Source: Viola odorata (lineage: Eukaryota > Streptophyta > Magnoliopsida > Malpighiales > Violaceae). From it: a stretch of DNA of 64,000 nucleotides. Positions 11,143-23,563 of this stretch are shown here, piece after piece; positions within the stretch are counted from its first letter, which is position 1; each line of letters begins with the position of its first letter. The notes beneath the pieces are model-generated. The model searched no databases. It was given only the letters and a program-made list of their open reading frames with translations, and was not told the origin of the DNA. Position numbers and translations under genes: made by a program. The stretch spans positions 49,636,158-49,700,157 of the forward strand of contig OY829540.1 of the NCBI GenBank assembly GCA_963691705.1, written 5' to 3'.

Positions 11143-11564
11143 TTGTTTCCTCTTTACCTTATTGATTGGATGCTTATTTGGTACAAAATCATCATCTATT
11201 CTACTATTTTTAGATGATGATACTGTTGATATTTGGTGTATTCTTTTCCTTTTTGCAGAAACTAGATAGAAGAACCAAAGAAGAAAGAAAGGAATAAAAA
11301 TGCCAAGAAAATAGAGCAAAAAGAAATTAGTGGTGAAAAGAGTTATATCAGAATGAACAAGCCTCTTCCTTAGGCCTAGGAGAGAGCACATCAGCATCAG
11401 GAAGGAGCACATCTACACTAGGCCTAGAAGGATTTCAATTGGACCAAGGAGCCACAAAGTGGGCTTGGGCCGCAAAGAAGGAAAAAGTGTGCCAACACTT
11501 CTGTTCTTAGAAAAAGACTTCCAGCGCGACAACACTTATGTTCTCACCAGGAAGAGTGACTAGG
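11143..11564 (+). mobile_element. Remnant of Athila-type internal 3' region
   Basis: Contains the dispersed CCTAGG-type near-palindrome at 11370 and 11418 and a splice-acceptor-like pyrimidine tract ending TTTTTGCAG (11251-11260), as in the post-pol region of the Athila element at 19640. It precedes an Athila-type LTR. It may be the 3' end of a second Athila copy that Tat-1 interrupted. Confidence 0.4.
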
Positions 11565-14051
11565 TGTCGAATACGTCAAAAATAAATATAAGTTACAACT
11601 TGCCACTAAGAACAAATGAATTGTAAATAGTAGTAAGAGGTTCGACCATAGGGAGCTATGGTATGACTTTTGTGAGAACTTGTAATGATTGAAATAACAC
11701 TTAAGTGAAATTGGGAGTTTTGTATTAAAACTAAAACGGAAGAGTGAATAAAGCAAATAACTGTCTTGGCCAAGAATGATGTTCTTGGTCAAGACGGCAG
11801 ATTCAGAAATAGAAATCAATTGGGAGAGAGATTCCTAGTAGAGGCTGGCAGCTTTGAGACATGAGATACAATCATCGATGCAGAGGTATTCATCTTCAAT
11901 CTACAGAGTTGCTATAGGATCAAGGTGCGCTTATGACCCTTGCTTCCCTCTTGTATCAACACCACCTTAGATATGCTTAGAGATTATGCCTAACCAACTA
12001 GAACCTTGCTGGTTAAAGGGTTTACTGAGTTGGCTGATGAATGATTAGGGGAAGACAACTCCAGACTATTATCCTCGGGTGTCAATCGGGATTGGGTTTG
12101 ATTAAGGTGTCTACTTCGATCCACTTGGTCAATAATCCATGGCCAGGAGGAATGACTGTTGCATGATCTATCCAATCCTATATTGATCAGGTCTAATATC
12201 AAATAGAAAACATGTTAGTAATACTCACGAGATCGATTAAATGCAGATTTAAAGATTAATAGGTTTGATTAGGTCTCATGCATATTCATGCTCATGCTTT
12301 AAATGCCTCTACTAAGAAGGGTGTACTTAGCTACTCATACTCATAATTGAAAGCAAAATAGAAATTTATTGAGAAAATCAAAAATCCTTCATTGCCGAAG
12401 GAGCAGAATGTATAATGAAAAATGGCGATAGAAAACTAGAGAGGAGATTCAAACTAGCAGTCGACGGACCTCTTCTCAAAACCCTAAGGAGAGTATAAAT
12501 ACTTCCTAGAAAATAGCTAAGGGCGAAATTAAAGGAATTAAAATCCTAATCAAATTTAAATTGTATTTGAATTGCTCTCATCCTCATAGAAGAATCTTAT
12601 CGAATCAAAACAGTGGGGGTACATCTTCAATCCGTCTGTGATTGACGCTTCCAATCGTCAAGGCAGGAAAATCATATGCCAGCGCTTTTAATCCACTATC
12701 TGCTCCGTAGATTTCTCGAGGTGATGGATTGGCCAAGAAAGACGACTTCACTGTCTTGGCCAAGAAAGGCGACTCTTGGTCCAGAAATACAACTAAGAGT
12801 CCAACTGCTCCAAATATGTCCATGCCTAATTCTCCTAATTCTACTCCTTTCCTCTCCAAAGTTGTCTCCTGCGATAATCGAATGATTCATACCAAAATCA
12901 ATAGCATACCATTCAAAATTACAAGAGAATATGTGGTAAAAACTACTACAATTAGAGCTCAATCAAAGAGTTTTCATAGTTGTAAAAATGCCCTAAGGGA
13001 TGAGAACAACTAGCTTTTATATTTTATCTAAAACTCTAGGGAAGATAAGAACAATTTAGTTTTTTCAGCTTATTTACAGGGTAGAGGAGGAGGGGGAGGT
13101 ATCTCTTCTTCTACTTCCATTTTCCTCTACAACCAGACTGGGAACTCCATTGTTTTGCTCTCCTCGTCTTCTTCCTTGAAACAAGGAGATTTGTAGTTTT
13201 ATGCAATCGAATGTTATCTCATTTTATTATGTCTTTCTCTAGATAAGTAAATCGCTCATAGTAAGGACTCCAAGGTTCATGATTTCAGTATTGTGAGGTC
13301 TAAATGAATTTAATCAATTTCGAATTTCATATTTCTTCTCTTTTGATTTCTTATCATTTATTCTTGTTTTGATTTAAGAATGAATAATTAAAACTTTTCC
13401 TAATAACTTTGGGTCTACATTGTTAGAAGGAATTCGTAAACAACTAGCGTGTGGCCAGCCGGAACTCTTAGTGAACGAGTTGGACTTAGTTAGAGAAAAA
13501 GAAGAATTAGGTTATAGGAGCGAGTTGACTGATCCCTAGGCCTAGGAATGGTCTCTCTCTATTTTTATCAACTAATTAGTTAAAATCCTATAAGTGAACC
13601 TTAAGATTACTAAGAAGGTTAGGGTTCTTAATAGAGGGTCTCTTTGAGAAACTTGATTAGGAGGAGAGTAGGAAGTCAAAGTGAACCTGACTTCTATAGC
13701 CACCCTATGAAACTCAGTTTTAAACATCTTTGCATCAATGATCAATATATGTGAATTATGACCTTATGATTAATATATGTGAATTATGACCTTGGGTATG
13801 TCTTTACTGGAAATTTCCTATCATCTGATCTTATTTATAATTTTTTTTTACTGTTTTAATTACATTTTGTTTTATCAATTAGTTCTTATAACCCCCCTTA
13901 TTGGTTACTACCATTGTCACAATTGGTCATACTTGGGAACTTAAATTTGACCTAAATCCCTATGGAATGAACCTTTTATTGCTTGCTACAATATCTTTTA
14001 TCTTAGTGTGATAAGTTGTATTATTATTTTTGATGGATTCGGCACCCATCA
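11565..14051 (+). repeat. Athila-type 5' LTR (about 2.5 kb)
   Basis: Starts TGTCGAATACGTC and ends GGCACCCATCA immediately before the PBS. A TATA box, TATAAATA, is at 12494-12501. The typical Athila segment 'TTCGACCATAGGGAGC' is near 11640. The minus-strand frames inside are not coding. Confidence 0.65.
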
Positions 14052-14054
14052 AAT

Positions 14055-14077
14055 TTGGGCGCTATTGATGGGGATTC
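14055..14077 (+). other. Primer-binding site of the Athila element
   Basis: TTTGGGCGCTATTGATGGGG resembles the Athila PBS TTTGGCGCCGTTGCCGGGGA, which is generally assigned to tRNA-Asp, with a few substitutions. Confidence 0.65.
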
Positions 14078-14289
14078 GGTGTACTAATTTTCATTTCTTT
14101 ATTTTATGACCAGGTCGACTTTTTCACAATTAATCTTGTACAATCCAGAAATCACTAGAACAAAGACCTAGTGCAGAAAACAAGCTAAAAGACCTATAGA
14201 TGGACCCACATGTAGCTGATCAACCAAAAATTCCACCAGCAGGTCCAAAACGAGAGAGGACCCTTAGAGAACTAAATCAGGGACCAAAA

Positions 14290-15075
14290 TAAGACGCATA
14301 GTTCTGCATAGATTTCCAGTCAGTAGAACATAACTGGTCAATCAAACCCAACACAATCTATAACCTCAAAAAGTTCCATCGTCATTCCATAGAAAACCCA
14401 TATAAACACCTCCAAAGACTTCATTGGGAGTGTGATACCTTGAAACCTCACAAGTCAACATTGAGAGAGCCAAACTCAAGGCTTTCCCATGGTCTTTGGA
14501 AGATTCAGCCAGGATTTGATTTTTGAGTTTACCACACAACTCAATAACCACATGGCCCTAGATGTCGTTAACTTTCCTCAACAAGTATTGGTCAGAAAGC
14601 AAAGCAGGAACAGTAAGAAATAATTTGGTAGCCATACAGTAGAGGGATAACAAAATTTTTGGAGAATACTATCAATAATTTAAAGATTTGCAAGAGATTT
14701 GTCCTACACACGGAGTGCCTGAACAATCTCTAATCCAATATTTTTACGATGGTATGTGTTTGAAGGATAAGGAGAGACTTGATGCAGCTGCAAGAGGTGC
14801 CTTGCAAGATCTGACTCCCACGAGGGCAAGGACTCTTATCCAAATCTTGGAAGAAAAATGCCACCAGAATGGTTCAGAAGAAAGGGCGACACCAACAAAA
14901 AATATAAAGGTAGGAGCTATTGAGCAAAAATTAATTGAAATTTCTAACAGTGTGGAGAGTATTTATGCAGGCCAAACGTAAGCGTAAGCTCAAAATCAAC
15001 CTCAATAAGTCAATATTTGTGGAGTTTGCAGCCAGCAAGGACACGCGACACATGAATGTATTTTGGTAACAGGAA
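14290..15075 (+). pseudogene. Athila gag with zinc knuckle
   Basis: In one frame, with several stops, the protein reads KLKAFPWSLEDSA, then FLSLPHNSITTWP, then FLNKYW, and then an open part at 14688-14981 with ICPTHGVPEQSLIQYFYDGM and GALQDLTP. This is the conserved gag core of the lineage. A CCHC zinc knuckle, CGVCSQQGHATHEC, follows at about 15025-15056. Multiple stops make it a pseudogene. Confidence 0.75.
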
Positions 15076-15773
15076 ATGCAGAACACGTGAATGCAGCAAT
15101 GCAGTACTACCAATAGCAAGGGAAGTTCAACAACAACAACAATCCTTACTCAAACGTGTACAATCTGGGATGGAAGAACCATCCAAATTTCAGTTTGTCT
15201 CCTCAACAGACCCAACAACCATAATAGCAACAATCTCCATTCAACCTGTAGAATTTCAAATAGAGACAACCAGATTATTCAAATGCACAACTCCAGCTAT
15301 CAGTACCACAACAGCCCTTACAAATCACAAGCGTTCCTATTGAAGAGACTTTGAAGCAATTCATGCAATCTGTTCAAACTAGTATTGCAAACTTGGAGAA
15401 GTAGATAGGACAATTGTTAGTGAGTAAGCAAGACCAGGTAGGACGATTACCAGCAACCACAGTTGATAATCCAAAGTATAATGTCAATGCTATGATACTA
15501 AGGAGTGGAACATATATACTAGAGAGATAAGCCCCTTTCCTAGACCTAGGAAAGAGTCCCTCAACACCAGAACCACTCCCGGAAGAACTTGAACCATAGG
15601 CGGAAGTGACACTAGAAAAACCAGCCCAATCAAATGATATCCCAGAGATCTCTGTTAAGCAGGAACTATAGGTAATCCCTCTACCCTTTCCAAAAAGGTC
15701 TGAAAAGACCAGGAAGGTAAGGGAAGAGAAGGAGATTTTAGACATTTTTTGCAAAGTAGTTGTTATTATTCCT

Positions 15774-16838
15774 TTGATTGACATGATTACTCAAATACCT
15801 ACGTATGCTAAATTTCTTAAGGAACTATGCACTAATAAAAAGAAGCTTGCAGGCATCGAGAGGATCAATTTGAATGAGAATGTTTCATCTATTTTTCATA
15901 AAAAGCTCCCCAACAAATGCAAAGACAGAGGGACGTTTGTCATTCCTTGCAAGATTGGTGACCAGAGTATAGAAAAAATACTATGTGATTTAGGTGCAGG
16001 AATCAATTTTATGTCAATTACTGTATTTAAAACATTGAACATTGGGGAATTGAAAGAAACATAGGTTGTAATTCAACTTGCGGATAAATCAATTATATAC
16101 CCAGTAGGTGTCATTGAAGATGTATTAGTTCAAGTTAATGATTTTATCTTTGTAGCTGACTTTTACATTGTAGATATGGACAATGACCACTCAACCAAAT
16201 CTATAAAGGTGCTGCTTGGAAGACCATTTTTTAGAACAGTCACTACTAAGAAAGATGTGTTTGATGGATGTCTAACACTTGAATTTAGTGGTGAAATTAT
16301 TAAATTCAATATGTATGACGCCATTAGATTTCCAAACGAAATTCACAGTGTTAATTTCATAGATATTATTGATCCAGATGTTAATGATATCCATGAATTT
16401 AATGCTATTGACCCCTTGGAATTTATTCTTAGCAGAGGTGTTGACAAGCCAAAATTGCTTAAAATAGAGAACGGTTTGGTTATCAGTGCAGAAATTAAAG
16501 AAATTGTGTTTGAACTTGAAGTCTCTGAGTCCTATACTAAGATTTCCAATAATCTTGAGGTACCAACAAAATATAACAGACTTCTTCATTTAATTTTGCA
16601 CACACCAGATTTGGAGCTGAAAACCTTACCAGACCACCTAAAGTACTCTTTCCTAGGTCCAGGGAAGAGTCTGTCAGTGATAATTTCCAGTAAACTGATT
16701 GAATTGGAGGAAGAGAAGCTTGTGAGGATACTGAAGGAATTCAAAGAGGGTATTGGATGGACAATAGCCGACATTAAGGGAATCCCTCCTCCATCTGCAC
16801 ACATAAGATTCATCTTAAGGAGGACAACAAGACAGTGA
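15774..16838 (+). pseudogene. Athila aspartic protease and pre-RT region
   Basis: The frame from 15774 has FLKELCTNKKKL and the protease segment GTFVIPCKIGDQSIEKILCD followed by LGAGINFM, with the active-site Asp retained in DLGA. A TAG at 16062-16064 breaks it. The frame resumes through VLLGRPFFRTV (about 16210) and a lineage-typical acidic region up to 16838. Confidence 0.78.
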
Positions 16839-17654
16839 GGCAACCTCAAGGGAGACTAAATCCTCCTATGATGGAAGTAGTAAAGAAAGAGGTTTTAAAA
16901 CTCTTAGATGTAGGTGTGATATATCCTATTTCTGACAGCTCTTGGGTTAGTCCTATACAGATTGTACCCAAGAAAATAGGAATCACAGTGGTGGGGAATA
17001 GTGATGGCCAACTAGTTCCCACAAGAGTCCAGAATGGATGGAGAGTGTGCATAAGCTATCGCCGACTTATCACAACCACGAGAAAAGACCATTTTTTGCT
17101 TCCTTTCATTGATCAAATGTTGGAACGTCTTGCAGGTAAGACACTACTGTCTTGATGGGTATTATGGTTTTCATCAAATACTAGTTGCTTCAGAGGACCA
17201 AGATAAAACAACATTCACATGCCCTTTTGGGACATTCGCTTGCAAAAGAATGCCTTTTGGACTTTGTAATGCACTAGCAACTTTTCAACATTGTATGGTG
17301 AGTATTTTTTCTGAGTATGTTGAAAAATTAATAGAAGTTTTTATAGATGACTTCACCGTTTATGGTAATGCCTTTGATGAATGCTTAGAAAATTTGGAAA
17401 AAGTCCTTAAGAGATATCTTGAAACTAATCTTATTTTGAATTATGAAAAATACCATTTTATGGTAAATAAGGGATTAGTTTTAGGTCATATTATTTCCCA
17501 AAAAGGTATTGAGGTTGACAAAGCAAAAATAGAATCTTTGCCATATCCAACTTGTGTGCGCGAAGTGCGCTCTTTCCTAGGGCATGCAGGATTCTACAGG
17601 AGATTTATAAAGGACTTCTCTAAGATAGCTGCGCCCATATACAAACTGCTCTAG
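16835..17654 (+). pseudogene. Athila reverse transcriptase
   Basis: Two frames joined by a frameshift near 17150. The first gives QGRLNPPMMEVVKKEVLKLL and WRVCISYRRL. The second gives GYYGFHQILVASEDQDKTTF, CPFGTFACKRMPFGLCNA and the catalytic block VFIDDFTVYG. The usual F-x-D-D motif is present as FIDD. The end matches the RT-thumb block RSFLGHAGFYRRFI. Confidence 0.85.
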
Positions 17655-17689
17655 AAAGACGTAGAATTCCAGTTTGGGGAGGATTGCAG

Positions 17690-18130
17690 AAGCGCCTTTG
17701 ATGAGCCCAAACAGAAACTGATCACAGCGCCAGTGATTCAAGCACCCAACTGGAATTTACCATTCGAGATTATATGTGATGCATCTAACTCTTCTGTAGG
17801 GGTTGTCCTTGGTCAGAAAGAAGGAGAAGGTCCTCATGTGAGTTATTATGCTTTGAGGATGTTGGACAAAGCCCAAAAAAATTACACAAGTACTGAGATA
17901 GAATTGTTTGCTATTATTTTCTCCTTAGATAAATTTAGATCATATTTTCTTGGTACTAAGGTAATTATATTTCTGATCATGCAACTTTGAGATTTCTCTT
18001 GACAAAGAAGGATGCAAAACCTAGGCTGGTCAGGTGGATTCTTCTTTTGCAAGAGTTTGATATCGAGATCAGAGACAAAAGGGGCAAGGCAAACTTGGTG
18101 GCTGACCATTTGAGCAGAATCTTGGTGGAG
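17690..18130 (+). pseudogene. Athila RNase H
   Basis: CDASNSSVGVVLGQ carries the first Asp. YTSTEIELFAIIFSLDKFRS carries the Glu. The sequence after FLGTKVI shifts frame near 17975. The segment LLQEFDIEIRDKRG follows in another frame. Confidence 0.78.
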
Positions 18131-18299
18131 TAAGATTCGAACCCAGCCATAGATGAATTCCCAAACGAGGGCTTATTCCTAACCCTAGGAAAGAGACCCT
18201 GGTACCCAGAAATTGCTAACTTCTTAGCAATAGGTATGTTCCAAAAGGTGAGTTTTCTTCTCATGGAAAAGAAAAGATCAGAAGAGAATCTAAGTATTA

Positions 18300-19030
18300 T
18301 GTGTGGGACGATCCTTACATGTGGAATATTGGAAAGGATCAAGTGATTAGAAGGTGTGTGCTTGAGCATGAAATTCCATCGATTCTTGAGTTTTGTCATG
18401 CGTATGCTTATGAAGGTCATTTTGGACTAAAGCGTACTGCACTTAAAGTTTTAGAGTCTGGATTTTATTGGCCTTCATTGTTTAAAGATGCTATTCTTTT
18501 TGTATGAAATGTCCAAACTATCAGAGAACCAGAAACATTACTTCTAGGAACCAAATGCGATTAAATCCTATTGTAGTATGTGAAATATTTGATGTTTAGG
18601 GGATAGATTTTATGGGTCAATTTTCTAACTCTAATGGAAACGTGTACATTATTCTTGCAATAGACTACCTATCCAAGTGGGTCGAAGCTAAAGCCACCAG
18701 GGTTGATGATGTTAAGACAGTTGTTTCCTTTTTGAAAACTAATGTGTTAAACAGGTTTGGAGTGCCAAGAGCTATCATAAGTGACAGAGGTACTCACTTC
18801 TGCAATAGGGTAATTGTTGCCCTATTCAGAAAGTACAACATCACTCACAAGGTTTCCACAGCCTACCACCCCCAAACCAATGGTCAAGCAAAGGTTTCAA
18901 ACTGAGAGATAAAATCCATCCTCACTAAAACAGTAAGTCCAGAGAGGAAGGATTGGAGTAAAGGCTGGATGATGCCTTATGGGAATACAGAACAACCTTC
19001 AAAACTTCAATCAGAACGACTCCGTATAAG
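18300..19030 (+). pseudogene. Athila integrase with lost catalytic Glu
   Basis: The zinc-binding region (18301-18507) includes HAYAYEGHFGLKRTALKVL. The core (18612-18905) has LAIDYLSKWVEAKA (first Asp, codon 18663-18665) and ISDRGTHFCN (second Asp, codon 18783-18785). The third acidic residue should be 35 residues further on, in NGQA-E-V. It is Lys here (AAG, 18891-18893). A stop follows shortly. This enzyme would be dead even without the stops. Confidence 0.82.
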
Positions 19031-19972
19031 CTTGTTTATGGGAAACCCTACCACTTGCCAGTAGAGATAGAACACAAGGCCTACTGGGCGATCAAGTAGT
19101 TCAACTTGAACATGGAGAGAGTAGGTCTACAAAACAAGTTGCAAATTCAAGAGTTGGAAGAGTTGAGGAATGATGCGTATGAGAATTCAGCGATTATTTA
19201 GGCTAAGGCTAAAGTTTACCATGACAGAATCATCAAACATAAAGACTTATTTGTTGGGCAAAAAGTCTTACTGTTCAGTTATAGATTTAGAATTTTTTCT
19301 AGTAAACTTAAGTCTAGATGGACTGGGCCTTATATTATTTCTAACATTTTTCCTTATGGTGCTATTGATATACAGGATATGCAGACCAAGAGGGTTTTCA
19401 AGGTGAATGGGCAGCGACTGAAACCCTCCTATGAAGGATTTAAAGAACATACTGTGGAGCAATTCATAGTACATCAGCCACCTAGAAATAGATTAAGCAA
19501 TGTCGAGTCCAAGACAATAAAAAGGGACACTACATGGGAGGCAACCCATGCATTTTGTTTTTGATTTTTAGTTAAATTCTTTTCAATAAAATTTTCAATT
19601 CTTTGGAATAAAACCGATGGATGTCTTGAATTTTTGTTGGCAGGAACAATCAGGAAAGATTGCAGAGGCAGAATCATAGGACTCTTCCCTATGCCTAGGA
19701 AAGAGACCGGTGTGAAGAGAAGGGAAAGTGAAATTCCCAATAGATAGACAGAGAGAGAGAAGCAGTAGAGAAAGCAAAAAAGGACCATTATGCCACGCCA
19801 TTAAAATAAAGAGAATATTTAATGACAACAGTTACTCTGCCACTCACCCACTAAAACTCTTCACTTTCCCACTCAAACCACAACTCTCCATCTTTCCCTC
19901 TCTTGAAAACTAACCGCCTCCTTCAACCACTCCATCACCTTCTTCTTCAAAACCTCACCTCTGCATCTCACC

Positions 19973-20838
19973 ATGCCAAGAACTAAAAACGTAGCTCGCC
20001 ACGGCCTCCTTTACCCACCACTGCCAGAAGAAAAAACCCAAACTCCCTCCTCTTCGAGCAATCCGCAGACCCAGGTTGAAAAACCCATTATGGTAAAAAC
20101 TCCCACATTGAGAGCGTCGTCTCCACCACCGGAACCTATCAATCCAATTGAGAATCCCACTCCCATGGCAGATTCTCCAAACCCACAAAATCCAGATAAT
20201 GGAACCCAGTTGGGAGCAGTGGCGGACGACGATGAGATCTTCTCCAACGTTGTGGAGATGCTAGCTGCCAACATCAGAGCAGATCTGGCAGCGGAGAAGG
20301 AAAATGAGCCTCAAGGCACTGAGGAGCTGAACTTGAAGGAAGATGAGGAAGGCGAAGCAAACCCAAGAATTGGAGATTTAGGAGACAAATCCCTTAGATC
20401 TACTGAAGTAGCCCATTCCTCCAACTCGTCAACCAGTTCTGGGATGTCTCTAACCCAACCTTTAACCTCACTCGTGAGGTAGTCCTGGAGGTTCAGTTGG
20501 AGACAGACTCAGACGACATCCCTTTGTCCAGGATGAAGAAGGGAAAGAAGCCGATTGTGCGAGAAATAGACCCTCGGGCAGCGAGGAGGGCGAAGAGAAG
20601 GGAGGAAGACAACACTCCTCTGCCACCCTTAGTGGAAGGGTTGAAAAGGAAAGCTCCTAGGCCTAAAGGAGAGGCAGAGGGTAATATTGTTACGGTAATC
20701 AAGGAAAGAACAAAGCAGCAGTATAAAAGGAAGGTGAGAGTGAAGATGGTGATCAATCGCAGAGATCAAAAGAACCTACACACGCTAGCATTCAAAGCCC
20801 AGACTCCTGGTGTGGAGCCTAGTAGTGTGGGCCTATAA
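19973..20838 (+). pseudogene. Athila env-position ORF
   Basis: An ATG at 19973 opens 169 residues beginning MPRTKNVARHG. They are Pro/Ser-rich and then acidic, ending in a stop at 20482. A second open stretch, 20497-20838, continues with basic blocks (RAARRAKRREE). It lies between pol and the 3' LTR, where Athila elements carry a third ORF often called env-like. No transmembrane segment is visible, and the function is unknown. The two halves may be one ORF broken near 20482. Confidence 0.5.
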
Positions 20839-20989
20839 GGGTCGACATGGAGTAACAAGGCAATATCCGAACCAAAACCAAGGCTAAAACTCAAAAATCT
20901 CTATCTCAGGTAACACCAGCGATTGAAAATCTCTAGTTACACTTTGATACTTTGGAGCAAATTTATAAGCTTGCTGTTAAATATCAAGG

Positions 20990-22350
20990 TGTAGTTCGTG
21001 TATATTAAAAACCTGCTAACAAATACACAATAAATTATATACAATGGCAACAGGGTCGATCCATAGGGACTAGGGATAAACGCTGACTTTTGTGTATGAC
21101 AAGGGCAAACAAACTGAAATAGTAGCAAATGGGGGGTTTTGAAGAGTTGTTTGTTTAATAACTAAGAATGCAATAATTAACAGAATTAAAATAAGTAGTA
21201 AATCAGTAGAGAAAGGTTCCTCGGTAGGAATCCATCTCTGGTTGCATTTATAGTCAGCCAATCATCGGTGCAAGGATCGTCTACCCTTAGCTAGCAGATG
21301 TGCTATAGGGGCCAGGTACGTTTAGGCCCCCTACTTTCCTTCTTATGAGAAACTACCCCAAGGTACATTTATGGAGTAGTCTTGACGTTTCCCCATCCTC
21401 CAAGGTACGCTTATGGAGGCAATACTCAAAGGCCCATTAAGAAGAGGAAAGACACACCTAGGGCGAGACACTCAGTACGTTAGAGGCACTACCTTAATCA
21501 CTCGTTTAACCTAGTCAGATTGGACCAGCGACCTGATGACTCTGATCTACTTGTCTACTTTACCTTACAGCCTCACGTTAGTTATTACTATAGAGATGAC
21601 TTTAATCGCCTAGGCCTAGTCACTAGTTGATCAGGCTTGTAAACAGTCCTAGGTGAATTGACAAGAAATCGTTAAACAAATAAATACAAACCATAGATAT
21701 TTTAAACTCAATTAGACCTCATGGCTTCCTTAGCAACCTTTGATGATTCCTACCAAGAACAAGAGATTTAGCTACTCATAATGAAAGTAAAACAGATAAA
21801 ATAATTAAATTGCATAAATGAAGAAGAAGAGAATAAGAAAACTCCTGAATATTACCTGCCGGAGCTTTGCTCCGGTTTATTACAAACGGAGAGGAGAAGA
21901 AGAGGAGAAGAAGTCTAGTGCAGAAAGCACCCAAAAAGGAGTTGTCCTCCAAAAATGATTATCAAAACCCTAAATCTAAAAAGTCTTATAGGGGAAATAA
22001 TAAAGAAGGAAATTCTAAGAATAGAAAATAATAAAAAGGAAATCCTAAATCTAAGGGATTTGCAAAATATGGAAACAGATCTCTTGCTGAGCTGGGGGAA
22101 TCGTGGGAATAAAGCGCAGATCTCTGATTTTCCTCTTTCGAAAATTTCCATTTTCTACTACTAACTCCGTCAGAAATGAGCAGCAAAGCCTAGACGCTCG
22201 AAATCCGTCAGAATCTAGTGAAAATGCATCTTTTTGATATTTTCTCTCCAAAAGTCAAGATCTGCAAATAGTAAGGAAATAAGAGCAAATTAGTAGCATT
22301 AAGATCTAAAAAGGGCTAAGAAATGAAGAAAAAATACGCACAAAATGCAT
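20990..22350 (+). repeat. Second Athila-type LTR, diverged and probably 3'-truncated
   Basis: It starts TGTAGTTCGTG and then shows the same layout as the 11565 LTR: an A/T-rich lead, 'GGGTCGATCCATAGGGAC', GACTTTTGTG, a G run, then GTGCTATAGGGGCCAGGTACG. Identity to the left LTR is low by eye. The R/U5-like end seen at 13100-14051 is missing. A CCGGAGC-TTT-GCTCCGG hairpin lies at 21858-21876. The right limit is a guess. Confidence 0.5.
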
Positions 22351-23172
22351 CATGTCATTTGTGCAAAATTAGACTTTGATTTTCTTAATAAACTTGGTTT
22401 GAGTGATAGAGTTAGGAGCTTTGTACATAACATCGGCTGGAAACCTCTATTTTTTTCTTGAATATCCTTGATATTTGGAACTTTGCTTGGAATTTTACAC
22501 TTTCTTCTGGTTTAGTTCTCAATTATTTCTTTAATGGACGGATTAATCAAAACAACACTGCAACTTACCTTATCTCCTTCCAATGTCAATGTAGGTGCCA
22601 AGTATTATCAATTACAGCCCATAATTATCTGTACTTGCTAAACTTTTCTTTTCACCTATATATGAATCATCGCTACAGGTTATAATACTTATGTTTCTGT
22701 GAATTAATACTCTACTCATTGAAGCCCATGGCCCACGCCAAAGTATTCGTCTCCTATACCAACTCCTACACAGCAGACTACAGTTGTACCAAGATCAACA
22801 CCTCAGTTCCTATCTGATAAGGAGGATGCGACTCCATCATGATCTGTTCTTTATTGAAGTGTACTTGGTGTATAACACAACTATCTTTATTGAATTGTAC
22901 TTGGTGTATAACACAATTATCGACAACATCTTCTGCAGTCCAAAAAGCAACAAACCATAAGAGTTAAGAAGGACTCGACCTTTTCTTTTCTATTCCTGCA
23001 AGACTTTTATTTTGTTCTTTACGACTAAGTATTGACTTAATATAATGTTATTTTTCCATACAAGAAATGATATATTTTCCATGTTTGGTTATGCATTGTG
23101 GAAGAATTAGCACAACATAATAATTACTGCAGCACCATGGTATATGTTAGGTGAATGCCATATGTTAGTAGG
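22351..23172. other. AT-rich spacer; no gene seen
   Basis: No coding frame is convincing. A 38-bp tandem duplication lies at 22850-22925 (CTTTATTGAA-TGTACTTGGTGTATAACACAA). It ends at the Tat-2 target site GTAGG (23168-23172). Confidence 0.5.
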
Positions 23173-23563
23173 TGATAGTCTATGAGACGCGGTGAGGGTT
23201 CTTTGGTAATTGCGTTGGGTAGGGTGAATCTGCTTGCGGCGGGGTACCTGAAAAGCACCGGAGGGGGCCTCCGGCGTAGAGGCTCCGACGGTCAAGTTAG
23301 TGCGGGTAGTATGAGTAATGCAGGATTTTAGTGAGTAGTGCAGTGTTTTAGCTTACCTCCCGTGAGTGGGGGATGGGGGGGTATTTATAGGCTTCCCTCA
23401 TCCAAGTCGGTGGGATACGTGTCGCCAGGGAGCCGTGTCCGTTAACGGGACACGTGTCACGCCCAGACGCGTTGGGTGTCCGTTGGCCTGGAGAAGCGTG
23501 CTGTCCCGGTTTGGATGGGAGGAAAGGTCTGTGATGCCCCCGAAGTCTGATTATGTATTATCA
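23173..23563 (-). repeat. Tat-2 3' LTR
   Basis: 391 bp, TG...CA. Nearly identical to 36159-36568. It lacks the 19-bp segment that the other LTR has near 36474-36492. Confidence 0.92.

Larger units (their letters stand above)
11565..22350 (+). mobile_element. Athila-type Ty3/Gypsy retrotransposon, decayed
   Basis: LTR (11565-14051), PBS, gag, protease, RT, RNase H, integrase and an env-position ORF follow in order on the plus strand, with a second LTR-like sequence from 20990. A long LTR, the TTTGGGCGC-type PBS and an ORF between pol and the 3' LTR fit Athila. The right LTR-like sequence is clearly diverged from the left one. Either the element is old or the two LTRs come from different copies. 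The right boundary is approximate. Confidence 0.75.

Noticed and set aside
12605..13013. Overlapping ORFs in the Athila LTR
   Set aside because: They sit in the LTR leader, overlap on both strands, and match no protein pattern.
19474..19828. Hydrophobic minus-strand ORFs in the Athila region
   Set aside because: They lie opposite the pol-to-env spacer and the coding strand is plus; no family pattern.
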